A DNA stretch of 5,779 bases from Nitrosomonadaceae bacterium (GCA_021300055.1 JAJTHU010000288.1:1-5779), one strand, 5' to 3'; positions 1 to 5,069 are shown, numbered from the stretch's first letter. The notes: generated by a model from the letters alone, not told the origin. Program-made: numbers and translations.

Positions 1-19
1 ATTGGGGTTTGGTATCCAT

Positions 20-538
20 CTAGTTGTCGTTTCCTTCAAGGAGGGCGCGCGCTTGATCGCGCCAGAGCTGAGCGGCCTGCGAGCCCGCTGTTGTCGCGTA
101 GGCCTGTGCGGTGGCATCGATAAAGCCCCGCAGCGCCACGAGGTCATCGATTGCCGCTAACTGGCTTCGCAAAAAGACGGCACGCATGCCCATGGTCTCA
201 CTGAGGTACACATTGATACGCTCCCGCAAATCTTCTATAGAAAGTGAGGCCGACGGGCGTGCTGGCAGCGCGGCGGCCGCTGAAGCACCGGCCTCGTCTG
301 GTGCGGTGCTAGCGGCAGAACCGGAAGCGACCTCGATGAACCCAGCGGTGAGGAGGTCCTGCAGATATCGCTCGATTTGGGGTGCCAATTCGCCAGCTTG
401 TTCCAGATATGAGGCGACATCGCGCTCGCCGTCAACCATGATCAGGGCGTTACGCAGGCGTCCCGCCAGGCGGTGCTGGCGGGTTTCGAGCTCATCCGCG
501 CCCTTTTTGGTCTTGCGCAAGACCGCAGATTGCAACAT
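20..538 (-). CDS. Conserved hypothetical protein, two helical regions joined by an Ala/Ser-rich linker
   Basis: A 172-residue protein of unknown function; I cannot name a characterised family. Residues about 8-70 are charged and probably helical. The stretch TRQHRLAGRLRNALIMVDGE (20-38) followed by a leucine-rich segment ending in LLTAGFIEV (62-70) reads like a small winged-helix-type module. I recall this TR..L..RLR..L..VDG pattern from uncharacterised betaproteobacterial proteins, but that is memory, not a search. Residues 71-98 form a low-complexity Ala/Ser/Pro linker, and residues 100-168 form a second mainly helical region. There is no signal peptide or membrane segment, so it is probably cytoplasmic. 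The ATG at 538 has only a weak upstream GGA, but it lies directly before the conserved-looking part. The gene is divergent from exbB and has its own probable promoter, so shared function with the Ton operon is not implied. The stop is a TAG at 22-20. Confidence 0.8.
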   Translation of the reverse strand: MLQSAVLRKTKKGADELETRQHRLAGRLRNALIMVDGERDVASYLEQAGELAPQIERYLQDLLTAGFIEVASGSAASTAPDEAGASAAAALPARPSASLSIEDLRERINVYLSETMGMRAVFLRSQLAAIDDLVALRGFIDATAQAYATTAGSQAAQLWRDQARALLEGNDN

Positions 539-570
539 TTGGTGTCCAAACAGAGGGCGCGCATCCCGAA

Positions 571-582
571 ATCAGCGCTGAT
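571..582. promoter_or_regulatory. 12-bp perfect palindrome, candidate operator
   Basis: ATCAGCGCTGAT is a perfect 12-bp inverted repeat without a spacer. It lies between the probable promoter and the start codon of the minus-strand gene, at about +22 to +34 of the predicted transcript. The position suits a protein-binding operator better than an RNA hairpin, because there is no loop. It does not match the Fur or LexA consensus. The function is inference. Confidence 0.3.
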
Positions 583-610
583 CTCCACTGGCGTGCGCGC
601 GTAAAAGAAT

Positions 611-638
611 ATTCTATGCCAGCCAACCAGTGTGTCCG
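611..638 (-). promoter_or_regulatory. Probable sigma-70 promoter for the minus-strand hypothetical gene
   Basis: On the minus strand, CGGACA (638-633; 4 of 6 matches to TTGACA) is followed after 16 nt by TAGAAT (616-611; 5 of 6 matches to TATAAT). Transcription would start near 604, giving a leader of about 66 nt before the ATG at 538. The same TAGAAT hexamer precedes exbB, cysC and thyA on the other strand, which supports it as the local -10 form. The -10 overlaps a 10-bp palindrome, AGAATATTCT (606-615), so a repressor site here is possible but not shown. Confidence 0.5.
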
Positions 639-815
639 TATCTTGCCCCCGCGTGGAACCAACCGCTCTAAGCAGTGACCAACTCGCCCGCCGCAGCGGG
701 GCCGGACTTGGTCAATTGCCCCGGCTTCTTGAGCAGGTTGTCCGGTCCCGGTGTACAAATCCTCACCATTGGGCGGTGAATCAAGTGGGATTGGGCTATG
801 CGCGCTCGCGGTTTT

Positions 816-824
816 TGCTAGAAT
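816..824 (+). promoter_or_regulatory. Probable extended -10 promoter of the exbB-exbD1-exbD2-tonB operon
   Basis: TGCTAGAAT at 816-824 is an extended -10 element (TG, one base, then TAGAAT). No good -35 lies at 16-18 nt. TTGGGC at 791-796 is 22 nt away, which is too far, so recognition through the extended -10 is likelier. The predicted start near 831 leaves a leader of about 95 nt, unusually rich in U, before the exbB start. Confidence 0.5.
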
Positions 825-893
825 GCGGGGCTTCGCGTTTTGTGTTTGTCCGGGTTCGTTTTTCGTTTTTTGTCACGCTTTCGTTAGTTTCAT

Positions 894-920
894 AGCCGCA
901 ACTGCACGGCTTTATTGGAG
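894..920 (+). promoter_or_regulatory. exbB ribosome binding site with a small hairpin just upstream
   Basis: GGAG at 917-920 lies 5 nt before the exbB ATG and fixes that start. Just upstream, AGCCG (894-898) and CGGCT (907-911) can pair around an 8-nt loop. The hairpin ends 5 nt before the GGAG, close enough to affect ribosome access, but the stem is short and a regulatory role is only a possibility. Confidence 0.5.
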
Positions 921-925
921 ATTCT

Positions 926-1783
926 ATGCACACTCTGCTTGCCCGTTTGGTGATTTGCGCCGCGCTTTTTGGCTTCGGTAGCGTCGTCAGCACATCGATT
1001 TCTGCGCAGACCCCTGCGGCACCCGCAGCTGAAGCTGCTAAGCCCGCCGAAGGCACACCAGCCGCTGCACCTGCGGCCGCGCCTGCGGCACCTAAAGCTG
1101 ACAAGCCAAAGTCGGCAGCTGAAGAGAATCCCTTCGGCTTCCGCGCCATGCTTGAACACGGCGACGCCGTTGCCAAGATCACCCTCGCCATCATGGTGAT
1201 CATGTCGATCGGTAGCTGGTACATCATGTTCTCCAAGCTCTATGAGGCTGCGAAGATCTCCAAGCAAGCTAAAGAAGCAGAAGCTGCTTTCTGGTCGGCC
1301 GGCTCGGTTCGTGCTGGTGCTGATGCGCTCAAGGAAGATAGCCCGTTCCGCTTTATCGCCGAGAAGGGCCTCGAGGCCACTCAGAAGCACACTGGTCTGT
1401 TGGGGCAAATTGATTTGTCAGACTTCATCACGATGGGCATCAGCCGCGCGATCGACAACATCAACAGCCGCATGACGGATGGTTTGGCGTTCTTGGCAAC
1501 CGTTGGTTCGACGGCTCCGTTCGTGGGTCTGTTCGGTACAGTTTGGGGTATCTACAACGCGCTGGTGAAAATTGGTGTGTCGGGTCAAGCATCTATCGAC
1601 AAGGTTGCTGGTCCCGTTGGTGAGGCGCTGATCATGACCGCGATCGGTCTGGGCGTCGCTGTTCCAGCCGTGTTGGCCTACAACTTCATCGTGCGCAAGA
1701 ACAAAGTGGCAATGGATCAAATCCGCGCCTTCGGTTCTGATGTGCACTCGGTGTTGCTCGCTTCCGCAAACATCAAGAAGTAA
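926..1783 (+). CDS. exbB: ExbB, TonB-system proton channel subunit (MotA/TolQ/ExbB family) with signal peptide
   Basis: Inner-membrane subunit of the ExbB-ExbD proton channel that energises TonB (285 residues). Residues 1-27 look like a cleavable signal peptide: a short N-region with R7, a hydrophobic core, and SISA before Q28. Residues 28-65 are an Ala/Pro/Lys-rich periplasmic extension. Three membrane segments follow at about 81-102, 187-211 and 231-257, with a large cytoplasmic loop at 103-186, the ExbB topology. The family signature STAPFVGLFGTVWGIYNAL is at 195-213 and ALIMTAIGLGVAVPA at 234-248. T205 and T238 have the same 33-residue spacing as the channel-lining threonines T148 and T181 known from E. 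coli ExbB. It is longer than E. coli ExbB (244 residues) because of the N-terminal extension, a form also known in Pseudomonas. First gene of the operon; GGAG lies 5 nt before the ATG. Confidence 0.96.
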   Translation: MHTLLARLVICAALFGFGSVVSTSISAQTPAAPAAEAAKPAEGTPAAAPAAAPAAPKADKPKSAAEENPFGFRAMLEHGDAVAKITLAIMVIMSIGSWYIMFSKLYEAAKISKQAKEAEAAFWSAGSVRAGADALKEDSPFRFIAEKGLEATQKHTGLLGQIDLSDFITMGISRAIDNINSRMTDGLAFLATVGSTAPFVGLFGTVWGIYNALVKIGVSGQASIDKVAGPVGEALIMTAIGLGVAVPAVLAYNFIVRKNKVAMDQIRAFGSDVHSVLLASANIKK

Positions 1784-1792
1784 GGTACTTCG

Positions 1793-2227
1793 ATGGCAAT
1801 GCAGATCGGCTCTGCCGACGCCGAAGATTCACTGAACTCAACCATCAACACCACGCCGCTCGTCGACGTGATGTTGGTGTTGTTGATCATCTTCTTGATC
1901 ACCATTCCGGTCGTGACGACTTCGGTCAAGGTGCAGCTGCCGCTAGAGCAGAACGCCCTCCAAGAAGCCAAGCCCGAGAACATCATCCTCTCTGTCAATA
2001 CTCAGGGGCAGTTGTTCTTTTACGACGCGTTGGTCAAAGACTCAGAAGATCTGAAGACCAAGTTGCGCCGTGCGCGCGACGCAGCCAAGAAGGCTGACAA
2101 GCCGATGCCCGAAATTCACATTCGTGGCGACGTGCAGACGGTTTACGAGCCCATTGGTCGTGCCATTCTGGCCATTCAGGAAGTTGGCCTGACCAAGGTG
2201 TCGTTTTTGACTGATCCTACGAGATAA
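1793..2227 (+). CDS. exbD: ExbD, TonB-system proton channel subunit (first copy)
   Basis: Partner of ExbB in the inner-membrane proton channel (144 residues, usual length). A short cytoplasmic N-terminus leads to one membrane helix (about 23-43) that carries the signature NTTPLVDVMLVLLIIFLIT (19-37). D25 in this helix is the essential proton-carrying aspartate, at the same number as D25 in E. coli ExbD. Residues about 45-144 are the periplasmic ExbD/TolR domain, with a beta-type start (VKVQLPL) and a lysine/arginine-rich helix at about 86-103. It starts 9 nt after the exbB stop. AAGG (1782-1785) overlaps that stop and serves as ribosome binding site, so translation is probably coupled. The strong link to exbB and tonB argues against TolR. 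Confidence 0.94.
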   Translation: MAMQIGSADAEDSLNSTINTTPLVDVMLVLLIIFLITIPVVTTSVKVQLPLEQNALQEAKPENIILSVNTQGQLFFYDALVKDSEDLKTKLRRARDAAKKADKPMPEIHIRGDVQTVYEPIGRAILAIQEVGLTKVSFLTDPTR

Positions 2228-2261
2228 CGCTGAAGCGACGGACGCTGTCCGTCGCGCAGCG
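2228..2261 (+). other. Strong hairpin between the two exbD genes
   Basis: CGCTG (2228-2232) pairs with CAGCG (2257-2261). After a small internal loop (AA opposite G), GCGACGGAC (2235-2243) pairs perfectly with GTCCGTCGC (2247-2255) around a GCT loop. That gives 14 paired positions, mostly G-C. It begins directly after the exbD1 stop and ends 5 nt before the exbD2 ribosome binding site (GGAG, 2267-2270). No T-run follows, so it is not a standard intrinsic terminator. An mRNA processing or stabilising element, or a brake on exbD2 translation, is possible. Confidence 0.75.
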
Positions 2262-2277
2262 ATGCTGGAGACAAGTT

Positions 2278-2703
2278 ATGGGAATGAACGTAGGAACTGG
2301 CGGCGGCGGGGGTGATCCGGAGCCAATGATGGACATCAACACGACGCCGCTCATCGACGTCATGCTGGTGCTGATCATCATGCTGATCATCACGATCCCC
2401 ATTCAGTTGCACTCGGTCAACATCGAGATGCCTGTTGGAACGCCACCTGTACAAAACGTGAAGCCTGATGAGGTGCGTGTTGATATCGACCGTACCGGGC
2501 AGATTTTTTGGAACGGTGCACCCGTTGACCGGATGACACTCGACGCAAACATGGTCGAGACATCCAAGCGCAATCCACAGCCGAACTTGCTTATCCGCCC
2601 TGAGAAAACGGCGCGATATGAGCCTGTCGCATATGTGTTGGCAAATGCGCAGCGTCGCGGGTTGAACAAGATGGCACTCATCGGCGGCGAGCAATTCCGC
2701 TGA
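2278..2703 (+). CDS. exbD2: ExbD/TolR-family protein (second copy, ExbD2)
   Basis: A second ExbD-like subunit of 141 residues. The cytoplasmic N-terminus has a glycine run (GTGGGGG, 6-12). The single membrane helix at about 24-44 carries NTTPLIDVMLVLIIMLIIT (21-39), and D27 is the equivalent of the essential E. coli ExbD D25. Residues about 45-141 are the periplasmic domain, clearly diverged from that of ExbD1 while the helix is nearly the same, so both should be able to sit in an ExbB channel. GGAG (2267-2270) lies 7 nt before the chosen ATG; a second in-frame ATG at 2284 is too far for that site to be optimal. Two exbD genes beside exbB and tonB are known in Xanthomonas, where the second copy is dispensable for iron uptake but has a separate role. 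Whether that holds here is unknown. Confidence 0.92.
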   Translation: MGMNVGTGGGGGDPEPMMDINTTPLIDVMLVLIIMLIITIPIQLHSVNIEMPVGTPPVQNVKPDEVRVDIDRTGQIFWNGAPVDRMTLDANMVETSKRNPQPNLLIRPEKTARYEPVAYVLANAQRRGLNKMALIGGEQFR

Positions 2704-2738
2704 TGCACCGTTAGGATGCGCCGTAGGATGCATGTCAG
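2702..2738 (+). repeat. Three imperfect 12-13-bp tandem repeats after exbD2
   Basis: GATGCACCGTTAG (2702-2714), GATGCGCCGTAG (2715-2726) and GATGCATGTCAG (2727-2738) follow one another without gaps, the first starting in the exbD2 stop codon. In addition AGGATGCATGT occurs twice exactly, at 2725-2735 and 2799-2809, the second copy just before the tonB ribosome binding site. They are too short to name; they may be remnants of local duplication or binding sites. No promoter could be supported in this 119-nt gap. Confidence 0.5.
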
Positions 2739-2822
2739 CCAGACGCAAAACTTAATTTGCTTGATTCCGCTTAGTCGGGTTCAGGCACCCAGAAGCAGAG
2801 GATGCATGTTGGAGATCCTTCT

Positions 2823-3536
2823 ATGAGCACCACCGTTAGCTCCGAAACCGAGGGCTCAATTGTTATGTCGGGTTGGGCGCAGAAACAGCGCAACCCGAAG
2901 AAGCACGCCATCAGCATTAGTTTGGTGTTGGCCGTGCACGGCATTGTTGGGTGGATGATTTTTTCGGCAGACGGCCAACAATTTCTGAAGAAAGTCGCGC
3001 CGACGGCATTGGTGGAAGTTGTGTTGCCACCGCCGCCACCGCCGCCACCGCCGCCACCGCCTGAGAAGAAAATCATTCCGGATAAGCCACCACCACCACC
3101 GGATACTTATATTCCGCCGCCTGAAGTGGCACCGCCTGTGACGACCGCTGCGCCGGTGATTGCATCAACGCCGACGCCACCGCCGCCGCAGGAGTTCAGG
3201 CCTGCGCCACCGGCTCCACCTGCACCACCAGTGCAAGGGCCACGCGGCTTTGGCTCGATCACCAACCGCTCGGCTTGCGCCGCGGCGATCTTGGCAGGCT
3301 ATCCGCGTGAAGCGCGACGCTCAAGCACGGAAGGTAACGTGCTGTTGCAGATTCGCGTCAACCCAGACGGCTCGGTTGCATCGGCTGAAGTGGTGAACTC
3401 CAATCCTCGTCGCGTGTTTGATCGTGCTGCGATTTCAGTCTTCACCTCGGGCGCGTGCAAGTTCCAGCCGGACAGCGCGGGTTACATCGCTAACCTCGAT
3501 ATCGTCTACAAGCTCTCTGGCGAATCGGCTGAATAA
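2823..3536 (+). CDS. tonB: TonB energy transducer with long Pro-rich periplasmic linker
   Basis: Carries the energy of the ExbB-ExbD channel to TonB-dependent outer-membrane receptors (237 residues, close to E. coli's 239). Domains: cytoplasmic N-terminus 1-28; one membrane anchor at about 29-48, with H39 at the place of the essential E. coli H20; a periplasmic linker at about 49-140, very rich in proline (12 in a row at 69-80, 5 at 89-93, 4 at 119-122); and a C-terminal TonB domain at about 142-234, with YPREARR (160-166), GNVLLQIRVNPDGSV (171-185), FDRAA (199-203) and FQP (214-216). The serine four residues before the anchor histidine in E. coli is valine here (V35). C152 and C212 could form a periplasmic disulfide. 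The start at 2823 was chosen because GGAG (2811-2814) lies 8 nt before it. The in-frame ATG at 2802 has AGAGG directly abutting it, which is too close. Last gene of the operon. Confidence 0.93.
   Translation: MSTTVSSETEGSIVMSGWAQKQRNPKKHAISISLVLAVHGIVGWMIFSADGQQFLKKVAPTALVEVVLPPPPPPPPPPPPEKKIIPDKPPPPPDTYIPPPEVAPPVTTAAPVIASTPTPPPPQEFRPAPPAPPAPPVQGPRGFGSITNRSACAAAILAGYPREARRSSTEGNVLLQIRVNPDGSVASAEVVNSNPRRVFDRAAISVFTSGACKFQPDSAGYIANLDIVYKLSGESAE
3027..3062 (+). repeat. Four 9-bp repeats encoding the TonB 12-proline tract
   Basis: Four in-frame copies of CCACCGCCG (the last ending CCT) encode residues 69-80. Because the unit is 9 bp, slippage would add or remove three prolines without breaking the frame. 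The tract is therefore a likely site of length variation between strains. Confidence 0.9.
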
Positions 3537-3562
3537 CGCGATCACGCAAAGGCATCAAACGC

Positions 3563-3588
3563 AAAGGCCCCGCCAGTCGGGGCCTTTT
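3563..3588 (+). terminator. Intrinsic terminator after tonB
   Basis: AAAGGCCCCG (3563-3572) and CGGGGCCTTT (3578-3587) form a perfect 10-bp stem around the loop CCAGT, followed by a further T and a T-rich run (GCTTTG). It lies 26 nt after the tonB stop and closes the exbB-tonB operon. It separates this operon from the cysC-thyA-folA group, which therefore needs its own promoter. The minus strand also shows a T-rich tail, so it may work in both directions. Confidence 0.9.
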
Positions 3589-3618
3589 GCTTTGCCGCGT
3601 GGCGCAACGATCGAGCGC

Positions 3619-3645
3619 TTGTCGGGCAATGCCAATGGCTAGAAT
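3619..3645 (+). promoter_or_regulatory. Probable promoter of the APS kinase gene, giving a leaderless transcript
   Basis: TTGTCG (3619-3624) and TAGAAT (3640-3645) are separated by 15 nt. The -10 ends 6 nt before the ATG at 3652, so transcription would begin at or within a base or two of the start codon. There is no Shine-Dalgarno sequence before that ATG, which agrees with a leaderless mRNA. Confidence 0.55.
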
Positions 3646-3651
3646 GCAATC

Positions 3652-4233
3652 ATGAGCGCCGTGCCTTCCACCGTCCCTCCCACCGCCCCCCCAACCGCCG
3701 CACGTGGTATTTGTGTCTTCTTCACCGGCTTGTCCGGTGCGGGCAAGAGCACCCTTGCCGCCGCGTTGGCAGCGCACGTGGAAACCGCGCGCCATCGTCG
3801 CGTGACCCTGCTCGACGGTGACGTCGTGCGCACGCACCTTTCCAGCGAACTCGGCTTTTCCCGTGCCGACCGGGATCTCAATATTCGCCGCATCGGTTTT
3901 GTGGCCTCTGAGGTCGTGAAACACGGCGGGCTGTGCATCGTCGCGGCGATTGCGCCTTACGCGCAGGCGCGGCACGACGCGCGACAAATCGTTGAAGCGT
4001 TTGGTGACTTCGCCTTAGTCCATGTGGCGACATCTCTCGCCGTATGTGAATCGCGCGACGCCAAGGGCCTCTACGCGCGTGCCAGACGCGGTGAGCTTGC
4101 CGCGTTCACCGGCATTTCCGATCCGTACGAAGCGCCGACGGATGCAGAGATCACCATTGATACGGGCAGCGGCAGTGTTGTCGATGCGCTGCGACAACTA
4201 CTCGCGCATCCGCTGCTCGCGCACCTTGCGTGA
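3652..4233 (+). CDS. cysC: Adenylyl-sulfate (APS) kinase, stand-alone
   Basis: Phosphorylates APS with ATP to make PAPS, the sulfate donor for reduction or sulfation; cytoplasmic (193 residues). A Thr/Pro/Ala-rich N-terminus (1-18) precedes the kinase fold: P-loop GLSGAGKST (26-34), DGD (55-57), LGFSRADRDLNIRR (67-80), and the APS-binding/lid segment DAKGLYARARRGE (136-148) followed by FTGISDPYEAP (152-162). The segments THLSSELGFS and IAPY are, from memory, more like the kinase domain of bifunctional sulfurylase/APS-kinase proteins than E. coli CysC. A101 stands where E. coli CysC has the phosphorylated serine S109. No cysD, cysN or sat lies nearby, so the pathway it serves (cysteine synthesis, or sulfation of a polysaccharide or other product) is unknown. 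Follows a terminator and has its own promoter. Its TGA lies 17 nt before the chosen thyA ATG. Confidence 0.92.
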   Translation: MSAVPSTVPPTAPPTAARGICVFFTGLSGAGKSTLAAALAAHVETARHRRVTLLDGDVVRTHLSSELGFSRADRDLNIRRIGFVASEVVKHGGLCIVAAIAPYAQARHDARQIVEAFGDFALVHVATSLAVCESRDAKGLYARARRGELAAFTGISDPYEAPTDAEITIDTGSGSVVDALRQLLAHPLLAHLA

Positions 4234-4237
4234 CCGT

Positions 4238-4243
4238 TAGAAT
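4238..4243 (+). promoter_or_regulatory. Candidate -10 element directly before thyA
   Basis: TAGAAT lies between the cysC stop (4231-4233) and the thyA ATG at 4251, leaving 7 nt. This is the same arrangement as at cysC, and again there is no Shine-Dalgarno sequence. No convincing -35 or extended -10 is seen, so this is weaker than the cysC promoter. If it is used, the thyA transcript is leaderless. Confidence 0.4.
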
Positions 4244-4250
4244 GTCTGCC

Positions 4251-5069
4251 ATGAATGCCCCGCTCAGCCCCGCCGATGACGCCTATTTCGCGTTGATGCG
4301 CCATGTCATGGCGCACGGCGTCGATAAGTCCGATCGCACCGGCACTGGCACGCGCTCGGTGTTTGGTTACCAGATGCGCTTCGATTTGGCGCAGAGCTTT
4401 CCGTTGCTCACCACCAAAAAGCTGCACTTGCGCTCGATCATTCATGAGCTACTGTGGTTCTTGATGGGTGATACCAACATCCGCTATCTGCGCGACAACA
4501 AAGTCACCATCTGGGATGAGTGGGCAGACGCCGATGGCAACCTCGGTCCCGTATATGGCTACCAGTGGCGCTCGTGGCCGACGCCGGATGGCAAGCACAT
4601 CGATCAAATCGCCGAAGTCATCAAGCAAATCAAATCGAATCCCGATTCGCGTCGCATCATGGTCTCGGCGTGGAATGTCGCAGACATTCCCAAGATGGCT
4701 CTGGCGCCTTGCCATGCCTTCTTTCAGTTTTATGTTGCCGACGGCAAGCTCTCTTGTCAGCTCTACCAGCGCAGCGCGGATGTTTTCTTGGGCGTGCCAT
4801 TCAACATCGCTTCGTACGCGTTGCTGACGATGATGGTTGCGCAAGTGTGCGGACTCAAGGCCGGTGACTTCGTGCACACGCTCGGTGATGCGCACATTTA
4901 TTCGAATCACTTTGACCAAGTGAACGAGCAACTTCAGCGCGCACCACGCGCGGCACCACAGATGCGCATCAATCCAGACGTCACGGATTTGTTGGCGTTC
5001 CGGTTTGAAGACTTCACGCTCGAAGGCTACGACCCGCATCCCGCCATCAAGGCGCCAATCGCCGTTTAG
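4251..5069 (+). CDS. thyA: Thymidylate synthase ThyA
   Basis: Converts dUMP and 5,10-methylenetetrahydrofolate to dTMP and dihydrofolate; cytoplasmic homodimer (272 residues from the chosen start; E. coli has 264). All key residues are present with a constant offset of 8 from E. coli: R29 in SDRTGTG, R134 and R135 in DSRR, the catalytic nucleophile C154 in LAPCHAFFQFY, D177, N185 in GVPFN, and H215 and Y217. The end EGYDPHPAIKAPIAV is typical of the family. Starts: GTG at 4230 (overlapping the cysC stop) and ATG at 4242 are in frame. I prefer ATG at 4251, since the earlier ones fall before or in the candidate -10 and homology begins at about residue 11. No Shine-Dalgarno sequence precedes any of them. 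It is followed 7 nt later by folA, which recycles its product dihydrofolate. Confidence 0.97.
   Translation: MNAPLSPADDAYFALMRHVMAHGVDKSDRTGTGTRSVFGYQMRFDLAQSFPLLTTKKLHLRSIIHELLWFLMGDTNIRYLRDNKVTIWDEWADADGNLGPVYGYQWRSWPTPDGKHIDQIAEVIKQIKSNPDSRRIMVSAWNVADIPKMALAPCHAFFQFYVADGKLSCQLYQRSADVFLGVPFNIASYALLTMMVAQVCGLKAGDFVHTLGDAHIYSNHFDQVNEQLQRAPRAAPQMRINPDVTDLLAFRFEDFTLEGYDPHPAIKAPIAV

Larger units (their letters stand above)
539..925. other. Divergent intergenic control region (387 nt)
   Basis: No convincing gene, tRNA or other known RNA is seen in this gap between the minus-strand hypothetical gene and exbB. It holds the two divergent promoters and the palindrome at 571-582. It also has a distant inverted repeat, CCGGAC (702-707) and GTCCGG (740-745), in a GC-rich part, and the U-rich exbB leader. 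A small plus-strand reading frame at 632-895 lacks a ribosome binding site and has arginine-rich, non-protein-like composition. No good match to a Fur box was found by eye, although iron control of ton genes is common. Confidence 0.6.

Noticed and set aside
111..581. Plus-strand open frame opposite the hypothetical gene
   Set aside because: Serine/arginine-rich antisense of a more protein-like minus-strand frame, with no start signals.
702..745. CCGGAC/GTCCGG inverted repeat as a terminator or riboswitch
   Set aside because: The arms are 6 bp with a 32-nt gap and no T-run, in a GC-rich region where this is likely by chance.
632..895. Plus-strand open frame of 87 codons upstream of exbB
   Set aside because: No ribosome binding site, arginine-rich noise-like composition, and it overlaps the promoter and U-rich leader of exbB.
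539..925. Fur box or tRNA/known small RNA upstream of exbB
   Set aside because: No stretch resembles the Fur consensus, and no cloverleaf or recognisable RNA could be built by eye.
2802..2822. Earlier in-frame ATG for tonB at 2802
   Set aside because: AGAGG directly abuts it, leaving no spacing, while GGAG lies 8 nt before the ATG at 2823.
2771..3076. Minus-strand frame with a long glycine run
   Set aside because: The glycines are only the antisense of the TonB proline repeat; no start signal or protein-like content.
4230..4250. Earlier thyA starts (GTG 4230, ATG 4242), with a GTGA overlap of cysC
   Set aside because: Homology starts at about residue 11 after 4251, and the earlier codons lie before or in the candidate -10. 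Not fully excluded if thyA is translated from a cysC transcript.
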